From the NCBI RefSeq assembly GCF_003012745.1, contig NZ_PXYK01000019.1, positions 62,001 through 126,000 of the forward strand: 64,000 nucleotides of DNA. Reading direction: 5' to 3'. How positions within the stretch are numbered: position 1 is the stretch's first letter; each line of letters opens with the position of its first letter. The notes under the pieces are model-generated. The model was not told where the DNA came from. It was given only the letters and a program-made list of their open reading frames with translations, and searched no databases. The DNA comes from Kumtagia ephedrae. Its GTDB lineage: Bacteria > Pseudomonadota > Alphaproteobacteria > Rhizobiales > Rhizobiaceae. Below, piece after piece: positions 44,537 to 53,403 of this stretch. The position numbers were made by a program, and so were the translations under genes.

Positions 44537-45790
44537 ATGATCTGCAACGCCGTGGGCCGCCGGGTCCGCCAACTGGTCCTGGGGGCGTCCGTCGCGGCGC
44601 TTGCCGCGGCCGCCTCCACCGCCGCCTTCGCCGACACCATCAAGATCGGGCTGCTCGCGCCGCTCACCGGCCCGGCCGCCGCCGACGGCCAGGAGTTCCA
44701 GCGCGGCGCCCAGCTCGCCATCGACGAGATCAACGCCGCCGGCGGCTTCGACGGCAACACCTTCGAGCTGGTGGTCGGCGACGTGAAGGACCAGTCGGCC
44801 GGCAACGTCACCTCGGCGGTCGAGCGGCTGCTCGGCGATCCCGAGGTGCATTTCATGACCACCGGCTACGCCAGCCTGACCAATTTCGAGATCGACAACA
44901 TGGCCGAGGCGGAGATGCCCTATGTCATCTCCGCCACCTCGCAGCAGACACGCGACATCATCGCGCCCGAGCCCGACAAATACGGCTGCTGCTGGTCGCT
45001 GACGCCGTCCTTCGACGCCTACAACACCGACGTCACCTATTTCGTGGAGAAGCTCGCGGCCGACGGCAAGATCCAGCTGCCGACGAAGAAGGTGGCGATC
45101 ATCTCCTCCGACAACGCCTATTCCAAGACCATCTCGGAAGGCATGAAGAAGACTTTTACCGAGAAGGGCTGGACCATCACGGTCGACGAGCTGGTGCCGT
45201 TCGGCGAGGTCACCGACTGGCGCGCCATCCTGGCCAAGGTGCGCGAGAACGTGCCGGACGTCGTCATCAACACCGACTACCTGCCCGGCAACTCCGCCTC
45301 CTTCCTCAACCAGTTCATGGAGCAGCCGACCAAGAGCCTGGTGTTCCTGCAATACGCGCCGAGCGTGCCGGAATTCGTCGAGCTGACCAAGAAGAACTCC
45401 ACCGGAATCATCTACAACCTGCTGGGCGGGCCGCTGACCACGCCGAAGAACCCGCGCGCCGCCGAGATCGCCGACAAGTACAAGGCGAAATACGGCGTCG
45501 AGAGCGGCACCTATGGCGTCGCCCTCTACGAGACGGTCTATCTGTATCTCGACGCGCTGAAGAAGGCCGGCGACGCCACCGATCATCAGGCTGTCATGAA
45601 GGCGCTGGGCGAGACCGACAAGCAAGTCGCCGCGGGCCGGCTGAAGTTCGATCCTGCGACGCACCTCGCCATACAGGGCGACGACTTCATCCCGATCACC
45701 TTCTTCCAGATCTGGGACGGCCAGCGCACGCTGATCTCGCCGACGCAGTACGCCACCGGCGAGTTCAAGATCCAGCCGTGGATGCAGTGA
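44537..45790 (+). CDS. Branched-chain amino acid-type ABC binding protein (LivK/Peripla_BP_6)
   Basis: A 417-residue periplasmic binding protein. A signal peptide (to about TAAFA-DT) precedes IKIGLLAPLTGPAAADGQEF, the standard start of the LivK-like fold, and AIDEINAAGGFDGN. GGGGA lies 7 bp before the ATG. The mature part is longer than typical LivK, as in amide- or urea-type binding proteins. The neighbouring catabolic genes for amides suggest such a substrate. Confidence 0.93.
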   Translation: MICNAVGRRVRQLVLGASVAALAAAASTAAFADTIKIGLLAPLTGPAAADGQEFQRGAQLAIDEINAAGGFDGNTFELVVGDVKDQSAGNVTSAVERLLGDPEVHFMTTGYASLTNFEIDNMAEAEMPYVISATSQQTRDIIAPEPDKYGCCWSLTPSFDAYNTDVTYFVEKLAADGKIQLPTKKVAIISSDNAYSKTISEGMKKTFTEKGWTITVDELVPFGEVTDWRAILAKVRENVPDVVINTDYLPGNSASFLNQFMEQPTKSLVFLQYAPSVPEFVELTKKNSTGIIYNLLGGPLTTPKNPRAAEIADKYKAKYGVESGTYGVALYETVYLYLDALKKAGDATDHQAVMKALGETDKQVAAGRLKFDPATHLAIQGDDFIPITFFQIWDGQRTLISPTQYATGEFKIQPWMQ

Positions 45791-45793
45791 CGC

Positions 45794-46531
45794 ATGGCAC
45801 TGCTGGAGCTTGACGGCGTCTCGAAGGCCTTCGGCTCGCTGAAGGCCGTGGACGGCGTCTCCTTCAAGGTCGAGGCCGGCGAAATCTTCGGCATCGCCGG
45901 CCCCAACGGCAGCGGCAAGAGCACGCTGTTCAACGTCATCACCGGCATTCCCTTCGGGCCGGACCGCGGCACCGTCCGCTTCGACGGCACCGAGATCCAG
46001 GGTTGGCGCGGGCACCGCATCGCCCGGCTCGGGCTCGCCCGCACCTTCCAGCGCGAGACCAGTTTCGACGGGCTGACCGTGTTCGAGAACGCGCTGATGG
46101 GCTCGAGCTTCGGCGCGGCGAGCCAGCCGGCCGCCGCGGCGCGGGAAGCGGCAGCCGAGGCGCTGGAATTCGTCGGGCTCGGCGCGGAAAATTTCGGCCG
46201 CCCGGCCGGCGAGCTGTCCGTGTTCCAGCGCAAATGCCTGATGCTCGCCACGGCGATCGCCATGAAGCCGCGGATGCTGCTGCTCGACGAGCCCGCCTCC
46301 AGCCTGACCAAGCCGGAGATCGACAGCTCGATCGAGCTCATCCGGCGCACCGCGGCGCGCGGCATCACCATCCTGCTGATCGAGCACGTGCTGACCTTCC
46401 TGATGAGCCTGTCGCAGCACCTGCTGGTGCTCAACCAGGGCACCGTGCTGGCGCTCGGCGAGCCGCGCGCTGTGATTTCCGACGCGCGCGTCGTCGAGGC
46501 CTATCTCGGCACGCGCAGGGCGGCCGCGTGA
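45794..46531 (+). CDS. livG: Liv-type ABC ATPase (LivG)
   Basis: A 245-residue cytoplasmic ATPase. Walker A (GPNGSGKST), the LivG-type LARTFQRE, and Walker B (MLLLDEPASSL) are seen. The signature region is GELSVFQRK, unlike the usual LSGGQ and an oddity worth noting. Starts 3 bp after the binding-protein stop and overlaps livF by 4 bp (GTGA). Confidence 0.93.
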   Translation: MALLELDGVSKAFGSLKAVDGVSFKVEAGEIFGIAGPNGSGKSTLFNVITGIPFGPDRGTVRFDGTEIQGWRGHRIARLGLARTFQRETSFDGLTVFENALMGSSFGAASQPAAAAREAAAEALEFVGLGAENFGRPAGELSVFQRKCLMLATAIAMKPRMLLLDEPASSLTKPEIDSSIELIRRTAARGITILLIEHVLTFLMSLSQHLLVLNQGTVLALGEPRAVISDARVVEAYLGTRRAAA

Positions 46532-47244
46532 GCGCGCCGATGCTCGACGTCGCCGGGCTCGTCGCCGGCTACGGCCGCGTCACGGTGCTGGGCGGCATCT
46601 CGATGCAGGCCGGCGGCTTCGGCAATGTCGGCCTATTCGGCCCCAACGGCCACGGCAAGACGACGCTGCTGCGCGCCGTCTCCGGCCTCTTGAAGCCGCG
46701 CGGCGGCTCGATACGATTCGACGGCGAGGACATCACCGGCCTGTCGCCGCGAGCCATCGTCGGCAAGGGCCTCATCCATGTGCCGCAGGGCAACACGCTG
46801 TTCCCCGACCTCACCATCGCCGACTGCCTGGCGCTCGGCGCCTATTCGCCGCGCGCCAGGCCGCACGAGGCCGCCAACCAGGAGAAGGTGCTGGCGCTCT
46901 TCCCGAAACTGCGCGAGCGCTGGCGCCAGCGGGTGCGCACGCTGTCGGGCGGCGAGCGCCAGATGGTGTCCATCGGCACGGCGCTGATGAGCCACCCGAA
47001 GCTGCTCGTCCTCGACGAGCCGACGCTCGGCCTGGCGCCCAAGATCAAGGACGAGCTCTGCAGGTCGGTGCTCGACATCTCGAAGAGCGGCGTGCCGCTG
47101 ATCGTCGTCGAGCAGGACGTCGAGTTCCTGCTGGAGCTCAGCAAGCACCTCTATTTCATCAATCACGGCCAGATGGAGACGGAGATCAAGCCGGGCGAAA
47201 GCCTCGCCCACTCCGACATCATGGCCATGTATTTCGGACACTAG
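46528..47244 (+). CDS. livF: Liv-type ABC ATPase (LivF)
   Basis: A 238-residue ATPase pairing with LivG. It has Walker A (GPNGHGKTT), the signature LSGGERQ and Walker B (LLVLDEPTLGLAP). It begins with GTG at 46528, overlapping livG by 4 bp; an upstream reading of the frame is only the out-of-frame livG. livH follows 7 bp later. Confidence 0.94.
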   Translation: MSAPMLDVAGLVAGYGRVTVLGGISMQAGGFGNVGLFGPNGHGKTTLLRAVSGLLKPRGGSIRFDGEDITGLSPRAIVGKGLIHVPQGNTLFPDLTIADCLALGAYSPRARPHEAANQEKVLALFPKLRERWRQRVRTLSGGERQMVSIGTALMSHPKLLVLDEPTLGLAPKIKDELCRSVLDISKSGVPLIVVEQDVEFLLELSKHLYFINHGQMETEIKPGESLAHSDIMAMYFGH

Positions 47245-47251
47245 CGAGCCC

Positions 47252-48130
47252 ATGAACACCGCGGCGGACATCCTTTTCGGCGGCCTGTTCCAGGGCTCGC
47301 TCTACGCCATGATGGCGGTCGGCCTGGCGCTGGTGTGGACGACCATCGGCGTCTTCAACTTCAGCCACGGCGTCTTCATGATGCTCGGCGCCTATCTCGC
47401 CTGGCAGTTCGTCGCCTGGGGGCTTCCCGCCTACGTCGCCTTCCCGCTCGCCGTCGCCGTCATGGCCGGCGCCGGCTGGCTGCTGCAGGCGACCGTGGTG
47501 CGGCCGCTGATCGGCCGCGCCAACCTGGTGCTGGTGGTCGTCATCACCACGCTCGCCGCCGGCTCGCTGATCGAGAACGGCGCGCTGGTCGTCTGGGGGC
47601 CGCGCTCGAAACAGGTCCCGCCGCTCTTGGAAGGTAACATCGCGCTCGGCGGCATCGGCGTGTCGCTGCACCAGATCGCCATCATCGTCATCACCCCGAT
47701 CATCCTCGCCGCCCTGTGGTTCTTCCTCACCCGCACGCGTCTCGGCCTGGCGCTGCGGGCGGTGGCGCAGAACGAGGACGCCAGCCGGCTCGTCGGCCTC
47801 AACGTCACCATGCTCTACGCGCTCGCCTTCGGCATCGCCGCGGCGCTTGCCGCGCTCGCCGGCATCTTCCTCGGCGGCTACCGCTTCATGACCCCGGTGA
47901 TGGGCGCCGACCCGCTGCTGAAAGCCCTCATCGTCGTCGTCTTCGGCGGCATCTCCAGCATTTCCGGGCCGATCTTCGCGGCCTACGTGATCGGCTTCTT
48001 CGAGGCGATATGCAGCTATTACTTCGGCCTCTACTGGACGCCGGCACTGCTCTTCGCCGCGCTGATCCTGACCTTGATGGTCAAGCCCGAGGGCCTGTTC
48101 ACCAGCGGGCGCAGCCGGGGGCTCGCATGA
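47252..48130 (+). CDS. livH: Liv-type ABC permease (LivH)
   Basis: A 292-residue inner-membrane permease with about eight TM segments. It has the LivH N-terminus (LFGGLFQGSLYAMMAVGLAL), NFSHGVFMMLGAYL and the coupling region RAVAQNEDASRLVGLN. The stop overlaps the livM start by 4 bp (ATGA at 48127-48130). Confidence 0.95.
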   Translation: MNTAADILFGGLFQGSLYAMMAVGLALVWTTIGVFNFSHGVFMMLGAYLAWQFVAWGLPAYVAFPLAVAVMAGAGWLLQATVVRPLIGRANLVLVVVITTLAAGSLIENGALVVWGPRSKQVPPLLEGNIALGGIGVSLHQIAIIVITPIILAALWFFLTRTRLGLALRAVAQNEDASRLVGLNVTMLYALAFGIAAALAALAGIFLGGYRFMTPVMGADPLLKALIVVVFGGISSISGPIFAAYVIGFFEAICSYYFGLYWTPALLFAALILTLMVKPEGLFTSGRSRGLA

Positions 48131-49167
48131 GCGCCGCCGAGCTTACCGACGCGCAGGACCGGCGCGCGCCGGCCGGCGCGGCGCCCGTCGGCCCCGGCCG
48201 TCTGCCGTGGCGGCGCGAGGCGGTGGCGATGCTCGTCGGCTTCGCCGTGCTGGCGCTGCTGCCCTTCGTCTTCACCGACAGCTACAGCCGCCACGTGCTG
48301 ATCATGGTGTTCATCTACGCCGTCGTCGCCTCCAACTGGGATCTCAGCCTCGGCTATGGCGGCGTCTTCAACTTCGGCCACATCGCGCTGTTCGGCATCG
48401 GCGTCTACGCCTACAGCCTGCTGACGAAGCTCGCCGGCATGGATCCGTGGATCGCCATGGCGGCGGGCGGCGTGTCCGCCGTCGTCGCGGCGGTCGCCGT
48501 CACCATCCCCATCCTCAGGCTGAAGGGCATCTACATCATCCTGGTCACCTTCGGCTTCGCCCAACTGGTCATGCAGGTCATCATCAGCCAGTCCGAATAT
48601 ACCGGCGGCACGCAAGGGCTGGTGCGCATCCCCACGCTCTACGTCTTCGACCACAACATGGTGCGCGACGCAAAATTCGCCTATTTCTACATCGCGCTCG
48701 GCCTGCTCGTGCTCTCCACCGTCTTCCTGCGCGCCTTCGTGCGCTCGCGTGCCGGCATCAGCATCGTGGCGCTGCGCGACAACGAGGAATATGCGGTCAG
48801 CCGCGGCATCTCGCTGGTCAGGCAGCGGCTGATCACGCTGGCGGCCAGCGCCTTCTTCACCGGCGTCGCCGGCGCCTTCTATGCCGCCTACCAGCGCAAC
48901 GCCTCGGTGGAAGTGTTCGGCATGAGCCTCGCCACCATCATCCTGTCGATGGTGCTGCTCGGCGGCACCGGCACCATCTACGGAGCGATCATCGCCGCCT
49001 TCGTGCTGACGGTGTTTTCCGAGGCAATGGCCGATTTCGGCGCCTGGCGGCCGATGATCACCGCCGTGCTCATCCTCGTCGTCATGCTCGCCTATCCCGG
49101 CGGCATTTTCGGCATGCTGAAGAGCGCAACGGGCGTGTTTTCGCGGCGTTGGTCTCCACCTTCCTGA
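48127..49167 (+). CDS. livM: Liv-type ABC permease (LivM)
   Basis: A 346-residue permease. The N-terminus is a soluble stretch of about 30 residues, then TM segments; NWDLSLGYGGVFNFGHIALF and the coupling helix VALRDNEEYAVSRGIS are typical. Last gene of the operon; the long palindromic repeat at 49179-49460 lies directly after it. Confidence 0.95.
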   Translation: MSAAELTDAQDRRAPAGAAPVGPGRLPWRREAVAMLVGFAVLALLPFVFTDSYSRHVLIMVFIYAVVASNWDLSLGYGGVFNFGHIALFGIGVYAYSLLTKLAGMDPWIAMAAGGVSAVVAAVAVTIPILRLKGIYIILVTFGFAQLVMQVIISQSEYTGGTQGLVRIPTLYVFDHNMVRDAKFAYFYIALGLLVLSTVFLRAFVRSRAGISIVALRDNEEYAVSRGISLVRQRLITLAASAFFTGVAGAFYAAYQRNASVEVFGMSLATIILSMVLLGGTGTIYGAIIAAFVLTVFSEAMADFGAWRPMITAVLILVVMLAYPGGIFGMLKSATGVFSRRWSPPS

Positions 49168-49178
49168 CCTCCGCGCTG

Positions 49179-49460
49179 CCCCTCACTGTCCTGCCATCTC
49201 TCCCCGCAAGCGGCAGGACGATCGCATATGAGATTACCCCCACCTCTAACCCCTCCACACAGGGGGGAGGGGACCGGCTGGCGTCTCCGCCGAGCACTAA
49301 TCGTCGATGGCTATGCGTTGCATAGCGGCCGCAAAGTCCCCCTCCCCCTTGTGGGGAGGGGCTAGGGGTGGGGGTACGGGGCCGAGCGGCAGTTCCTGAA
49401 ATCCCATATGCGATTGGCCTGCCGCAAGCGGGGAGAGATGTCCGGCAGGACAGTGAGGGG
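49179..49460. repeat. GC-rich palindromic repeat, family 1 (copy D, long form)
   Basis: An imperfect inverted repeat of about 280 bp that fills most of the 358-bp gap between convergent livM and an M20 gene. Outer arms (CCCCTCACTGTCCTGCC and its complement) enclose GCATATGAGATTACCCCCAC on the left and its inverted form on the right. The central part shares GCGGCCGCAAAGTCCCCC with copy F (57732-57872), which lies in the opposite orientation. Nothing else is seen in the gap. Confidence 0.85.
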
Positions 49461-49525
49461 TGACGCGCAGGCTCGAACTCGTGGCGGCGGCCCATTCATA
49501 TTTCCGTCGCTTGTGCCTCAGCAGA

Positions 49526-50737
49526 TCATTGCCGACCGCTAGACCCGGCCTCGGTCAGATAGCGCTCCGCGAGCGTCGCCCAGTAGCGGATGCCCACCGG
49601 CAGGACCTCGTCGTTGAAATCGTAGCGCGGGTTATGAAGCTGGCGCGGCGCCGCTTCTCGTTCATTGCGGGAACCAAGGAAAACATAGCATCCTGGAGCC
49701 GCGCCGAGCATGAAGGCGAAATCCTCGGCGCCCATGACCGGCTGCATCGCCGCATTCACGGCCGCAGAAACCTCCTGGGCAACTGAAGCGGCGAACTCGG
49801 TTTCGTCGGCCGTGTTGCGCAGCACCGGATAGCCGCGCTCGAACAAAAATTCGTGCCTGGCGCCGCCGGCTTCGGCAGCGTTGCGCACCAGCCGTTCCAG
49901 CCCGGTCTCGAACTGGTCGCGCACCGCGTCGTTCAGCGTATAGACGGTGCCGCGAACGACCGCCCTGTCCGGTGTCACATGCACGCTCTGCCGGTCGGCC
50001 GGGTTGCCGCTCTGGAATTGGGTGATCGACAGCACCACCGGCTCGGCCGGGTTGACGTAGCGCGCCTTGAAGGCATGCATGTCCTGCACGATGCCGGCGG
50101 CGATCAGCAGCGGGTCCGCCACCGCATACTGGGTGGCCGGATGGGCGAGCGCGCTGCCGATGCGGACCTCGAACGTGTCGATCGACGCCAGCATCGGGCC
50201 GGGACGCATCATGAAGCTGCCGAGCGGCGCCGACGGCAGATTGTGCAGCCCGAACACCGCCTGCACCGGAAACTTTTCGAACAGGCCGTCCTTGACCATG
50301 AGATTGCCGCCGCAGCGCTCGTCGCCCGTCTCCTCCGCCGGCTGGAAGATGAAGTGCACCGTGCCATCGAAATCGCCGTTCCTGGCAAGGTGTTTTGCCG
50401 CGCCGAGCAGCATCGCCATGTGGCCGTCATGGCCGCAGGCGTGCATCTTGCCGTCCACGGTCGAGCGATGGTCGACCGCGTTCTCCTCCTGGATGAACAG
50501 CGCGTCCATGTCGGCGCGCAGGCCGACTGCGACCGGACTGGTGCCCCGCTTCAGCGTGCCGACCACGCCCGTCCCGCCGAGCCCGCGATGCACCTCGATG
50601 CCAAATTCCTCAAGCTTTGAGGCGACGAAGTCGGCGGTGCGATGCTCGTCGAAGGCCGTCTCGGGATGGGCATGCAGATGCCGCCGCCACCTTGTCGCCT
50701 CTTCGACGAGGCTGTTGTCGAGGGGAGATGAGCTCAT
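49526..50737 (-). CDS. M20 amidohydrolase (hippurate hydrolase type)
   Basis: A 403-residue cytoplasmic metal-dependent amidohydrolase. Motifs include RRHLHAHPETAFDE, GLRADMDAL, MHACGHDGHMAML (the Cys-type metal site) and QPAEETGDERCGG. Family members cleave N-acyl amino acids. Near the Liv-type transporter and other amide-active genes it may process an imported amide. The REP-like repeat (50765-50842) lies just upstream of it. Confidence 0.9.
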   Translation of the reverse strand: MSSSPLDNSLVEEATRWRRHLHAHPETAFDEHRTADFVASKLEEFGIEVHRGLGGTGVVGTLKRGTSPVAVGLRADMDALFIQEENAVDHRSTVDGKMHACGHDGHMAMLLGAAKHLARNGDFDGTVHFIFQPAEETGDERCGGNLMVKDGLFEKFPVQAVFGLHNLPSAPLGSFMMRPGPMLASIDTFEVRIGSALAHPATQYAVADPLLIAAGIVQDMHAFKARYVNPAEPVVLSITQFQSGNPADRQSVHVTPDRAVVRGTVYTLNDAVRDQFETGLERLVRNAAEAGGARHEFLFERGYPVLRNTADETEFAASVAQEVSAAVNAAMQPVMGAEDFAFMLGAAPGCYVFLGSRNEREAAPRQLHNPRYDFNDEVLPVGIRYWATLAERYLTEAGSSGRQ

Positions 50738-50764
50738 TTGTGCCTCCTTCGGCGGGAAAACTCA

Positions 50765-50842
50765 GGGGACAGTTTACTTTTTTCCGCCAGCGCGAACCGT
50801 GAAGCGGCACTGCTTGTCTGCAGAAAAAAGTAAACTGTCCCC
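50765..50842. repeat. REP-like inverted repeat, copy 2
   Basis: Same 16-bp arms (GGGGACAGTTTACTTT) as the repeat at 23655-23733, with a different loop, between two minus-strand M20 genes. Each arm is followed or preceded by an extra TTT/AAA. Confidence 0.85.
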
Positions 50843-50859
50843 GGCACTTGCCGCAGCGT

Positions 50860-52176
50860 CTACCTCACCCCGCACCAGTCGATCACGCTGGCCGCGATGA
50901 CCTTTGCGCTCCTCACCAGCGACTCGATGTCGACATATTCGTCGGTCGAATGGAACCCGTCGCCGGCGGGGCCGTAGATCACGCCGTCGACACCGGCGCC
51001 GGCGTAATGCGCCGCGTCGCAGACGGCGATGAAACCCTTCATCGTCGGCGCCTTGCCGGCGGCCGCCGCCCGCTTCATCAGCGAGACGACCAGCGGGTGG
51101 TCGGGCGCGGTGTTCATCGGCGGGAAATGCAGGCCGCCCAAATCCCAGTCGATTTTTATCGGGTTCTTCCTCAGCCAGTCGTCCATGGCGCAGAAGCTGG
51201 CGACGAATTCCTCGAAATCCTTGCGGTACTGCTTCGAGGTCTCGTCCGGCAAAAACTTCATGTCGAGGTCCAGCACCGCCGCGTCGGGGATGATCGCCGG
51301 GTTGGTCATCACCGTCGGCAGGCCGTTCTCGCCGATCCCGGTGCCGCCCCACATGACGCCGATGTTGATGGTGTTCATGCCGGCCGGCAGCAGCGGATGC
51401 GAGCGGGCGCGCACGCGGTTCTGCTCGAACAGGTGAACAGCCTCGATGAAGCGCGCGGCGATGTCGATGGCGTTCACCGCCGGTACCAGCCGATCCGCCG
51501 TGTGCTGCTGCGGATAGATCTCGTTGAAGCGGAAGGCCGAATGGCCGTTGCGGCCGCGGATGGTGACGCGCGCCCATTCCAGACCGCCTTCGGCGGGAAA
51601 CACGTCGCCCCAGCTCGGCTCGGCCACCAGGACCGCCTTGGCGAGCTTGCCGCGCCGGACGTTGTCGATGGCGCCGCCGCCGCCCGCCTCCTCGTCCACC
51701 ACCGAGTGGAAGGCGAGCCGCCCGTCCAATCTTATACCGGCGCGGTTGACGGCGCGCATGGCTGCCACGCAGGCCGCCACGCCGCCCTTCATGTCGATCG
51801 AACCGCGCCCATACAGTCTTCCGTCGCGGATCTCGCCGCCGAAGGGGTCGACCGTCCAGTCCTTCAGCGCGCCGGTCGGCACCACGTCGATGTGCCCGCA
51901 CAGGATCAGACTTTTCTCCTCCGTGCCGGGCTTCTCGCCGATCAGGTTCGGCCGGCCTGGCAGCGCGTCGAATTTTTCCGTGGCAAAACCCTCGTCCTTG
52001 AGGATCGGCTCCAGCAGTGCCTGCACGTCGCCCTCGCGGTTCAGCCCATCCGCCGTTTCGAATTTCGGATTGACCGACGGGATGCGGACGAGGTCGCGCG
52101 TCAGATTGACGACGAAGTCGCGGTCCTTCTCGATGAAATCCTGCAGCGCCTTGATGGTGGCTTCGGTGTCGGACAT
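50860..52176 (-). CDS. M20 peptidase (ArgE/DapE family)
   Basis: A 438-residue cytoplasmic metalloenzyme with the ArgE/DapE pattern: LILCGHIDVVPTG (first metal site and Asp), YGRGSIDMKGGVAACV (bridging Asp), SVVDEEAGGGGA (catalytic Glu pair). Length slightly exceeds E. coli ArgE. It probably deacylates an N-acyl amino acid or cleaves an amide from the catabolic pathway nearby. 101 bp separate it from the rpiR-type gene. Confidence 0.9.
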   Translation of the reverse strand: MSDTEATIKALQDFIEKDRDFVVNLTRDLVRIPSVNPKFETADGLNREGDVQALLEPILKDEGFATEKFDALPGRPNLIGEKPGTEEKSLILCGHIDVVPTGALKDWTVDPFGGEIRDGRLYGRGSIDMKGGVAACVAAMRAVNRAGIRLDGRLAFHSVVDEEAGGGGAIDNVRRGKLAKAVLVAEPSWGDVFPAEGGLEWARVTIRGRNGHSAFRFNEIYPQQHTADRLVPAVNAIDIAARFIEAVHLFEQNRVRARSHPLLPAGMNTINIGVMWGGTGIGENGLPTVMTNPAIIPDAAVLDLDMKFLPDETSKQYRKDFEEFVASFCAMDDWLRKNPIKIDWDLGGLHFPPMNTAPDHPLVVSLMKRAAAAGKAPTMKGFIAVCDAAHYAGAGVDGVIYGPAGDGFHSTDEYVDIESLVRSAKVIAASVIDWCGVR

Positions 52177-52277
52177 GGGTATCTTTCGGATCGAGGCCTC
52201 AGCGGCCGGTTAGCGTGTGGGTTCGCCCGGCAACGGCTGGCGGCGCGGGGCTGCGGGGATCATGAAACCGCCGGACG

Positions 52278-53192
52278 TCACGGACTGGTCGCCGTCGCGA
52301 TGCGGTCGCCGGGGCTTTTGCCGCGCTCCGTATCCTCGCCGCCGTCGAGCGTCACGGCATTGGCGCTGCGGATCGTCTCGATGTCCTCGATGCGGCGGCG
52401 AATCGAGGCGCCGTGCAGGCCGAGCGCATGCGCCACCACCGCCTCGATCTGCGCCACGCAGGAAGCCGAGGTGTCGAAGGGCGAATCGGCGTCGATCGCT
52501 GCAACCATGGTCTGGTCGGCGAATTCGGCGATAGGCGACAGCCATGGATCGGTGAACAAGAGGATGCCGACGCCGCGCTCATGCGCCTGCCGGGCAAAGC
52601 CGACCACGTCCGCCTGGTAGCGGCGGTAGTCGAACACCACCAGAAGATCGCGCTTGCCCAGGTCGAGCAGCATGTCGAAATCCGCCGGCGACAGTTTCTC
52701 CATGTCGCGGACGCCGCTGCGCATCTGCACGAGGTAGCCGGCCAGCATCGAGGCGACATGCCGGCTGAAGCGGCCGCCCAGCAGCACCACCTGTCCCTTG
52801 GCCTCGAGGATCATCGAGACCGCGCGGGTATAGGCCTGCGAGGGTGTCTGGGTGCGCGTGCGCTCGAGGCTTCCGGCGACGGAATTGTAATAGCCCAGCG
52901 CCGTGCCCTCGCTGGCATTGGCCGGCCGCTTCGCCTCCATCATCAGCAGCGGCGAATGCAGCCGCGACTCGACCTCCTCCAGCAGCTTCGACTGGAAATC
53001 CGAGAATTTTCCGTAGCCGAGCTTGATCATCAGGCGCATGACGGTCGGATCGCTGACGCCGGCCTGGCGGGCGAGCCGCGTCGCCGTGCCCAGGCCCGAC
53101 ATCGGGTAGTCGGCCAGCAGCACCTGCACGATCTTCTGCTCCGCCGCGGTCAGGGCCAATTGCGTATGCGCCAGTTCTTCGCGGATCGACAC
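52278..53192 (-). CDS. MurR/RpiR-family transcriptional regulator
   Basis: A 304-residue regulator: an N-terminal HTH_6 domain (about residues 1-75; ARQAGVSDPTVMRLMIKLGY) and a C-terminal SIS domain (about 120-260; VLLGGRFSRHVASMLAGYL) that usually binds a sugar phosphate or related effector. The GTG start at 53192 has GGAGG 5 bp upstream; an ATG 15 bp further upstream has GGAG abutting it and is less likely. Divergent from the dimethylformamidase-like gene, with an AT-rich 53193-53403 gap between. It probably controls these catabolic genes. Confidence 0.88.
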   Translation of the reverse strand: MSIREELAHTQLALTAAEQKIVQVLLADYPMSGLGTATRLARQAGVSDPTVMRLMIKLGYGKFSDFQSKLLEEVESRLHSPLLMMEAKRPANASEGTALGYYNSVAGSLERTRTQTPSQAYTRAVSMILEAKGQVVLLGGRFSRHVASMLAGYLVQMRSGVRDMEKLSPADFDMLLDLGKRDLLVVFDYRRYQADVVGFARQAHERGVGILLFTDPWLSPIAEFADQTMVAAIDADSPFDTSASCVAQIEAVVAHALGLHGASIRRRIEDIETIRSANAVTLDGGEDTERGKSPGDRIATATSP

Positions 53193-53226
53193 CGCTCCTC
53201 CCTGCATCTCCGTGCCGTTGATGAAG

Positions 53227-53254
53227 AAGTTACAAGACTGATGCGGTTTGTCAA
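53227..53254 (-). promoter_or_regulatory. Promoter-like sequence for the RpiR regulator
   Basis: On the minus strand TTGACA (53249-53254) and TAACTT (53227-53232) are 16 bp apart. The adjoining AATTTTGGAATT (53252-53263) is a near-palindrome in an AT-rich patch, a plausible autoregulatory site for the RpiR protein. Confidence 0.45.
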
Positions 53255-53403
53255 TTTTGGAATTTTTTCTACATCGCCCGGCGACAGCCGGAGCGAGGCA
53301 TGGAGCGGTCGCGGCCTCACGGGCGAGCCAGCACCATTCACCTCGCTCTTGATCGGCGGACCAAGGTCTGCCCATTCTGCCGGCCAATCCGAGAAGAGCC
53401 GCC

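Noticed and set aside
49179-49460. CRISPR array or insertion sequence in the intergenic repeats
   Set aside because: The repeats are single inverted structures without regularly spaced direct repeats, spacers, cas genes or a transposase gene.
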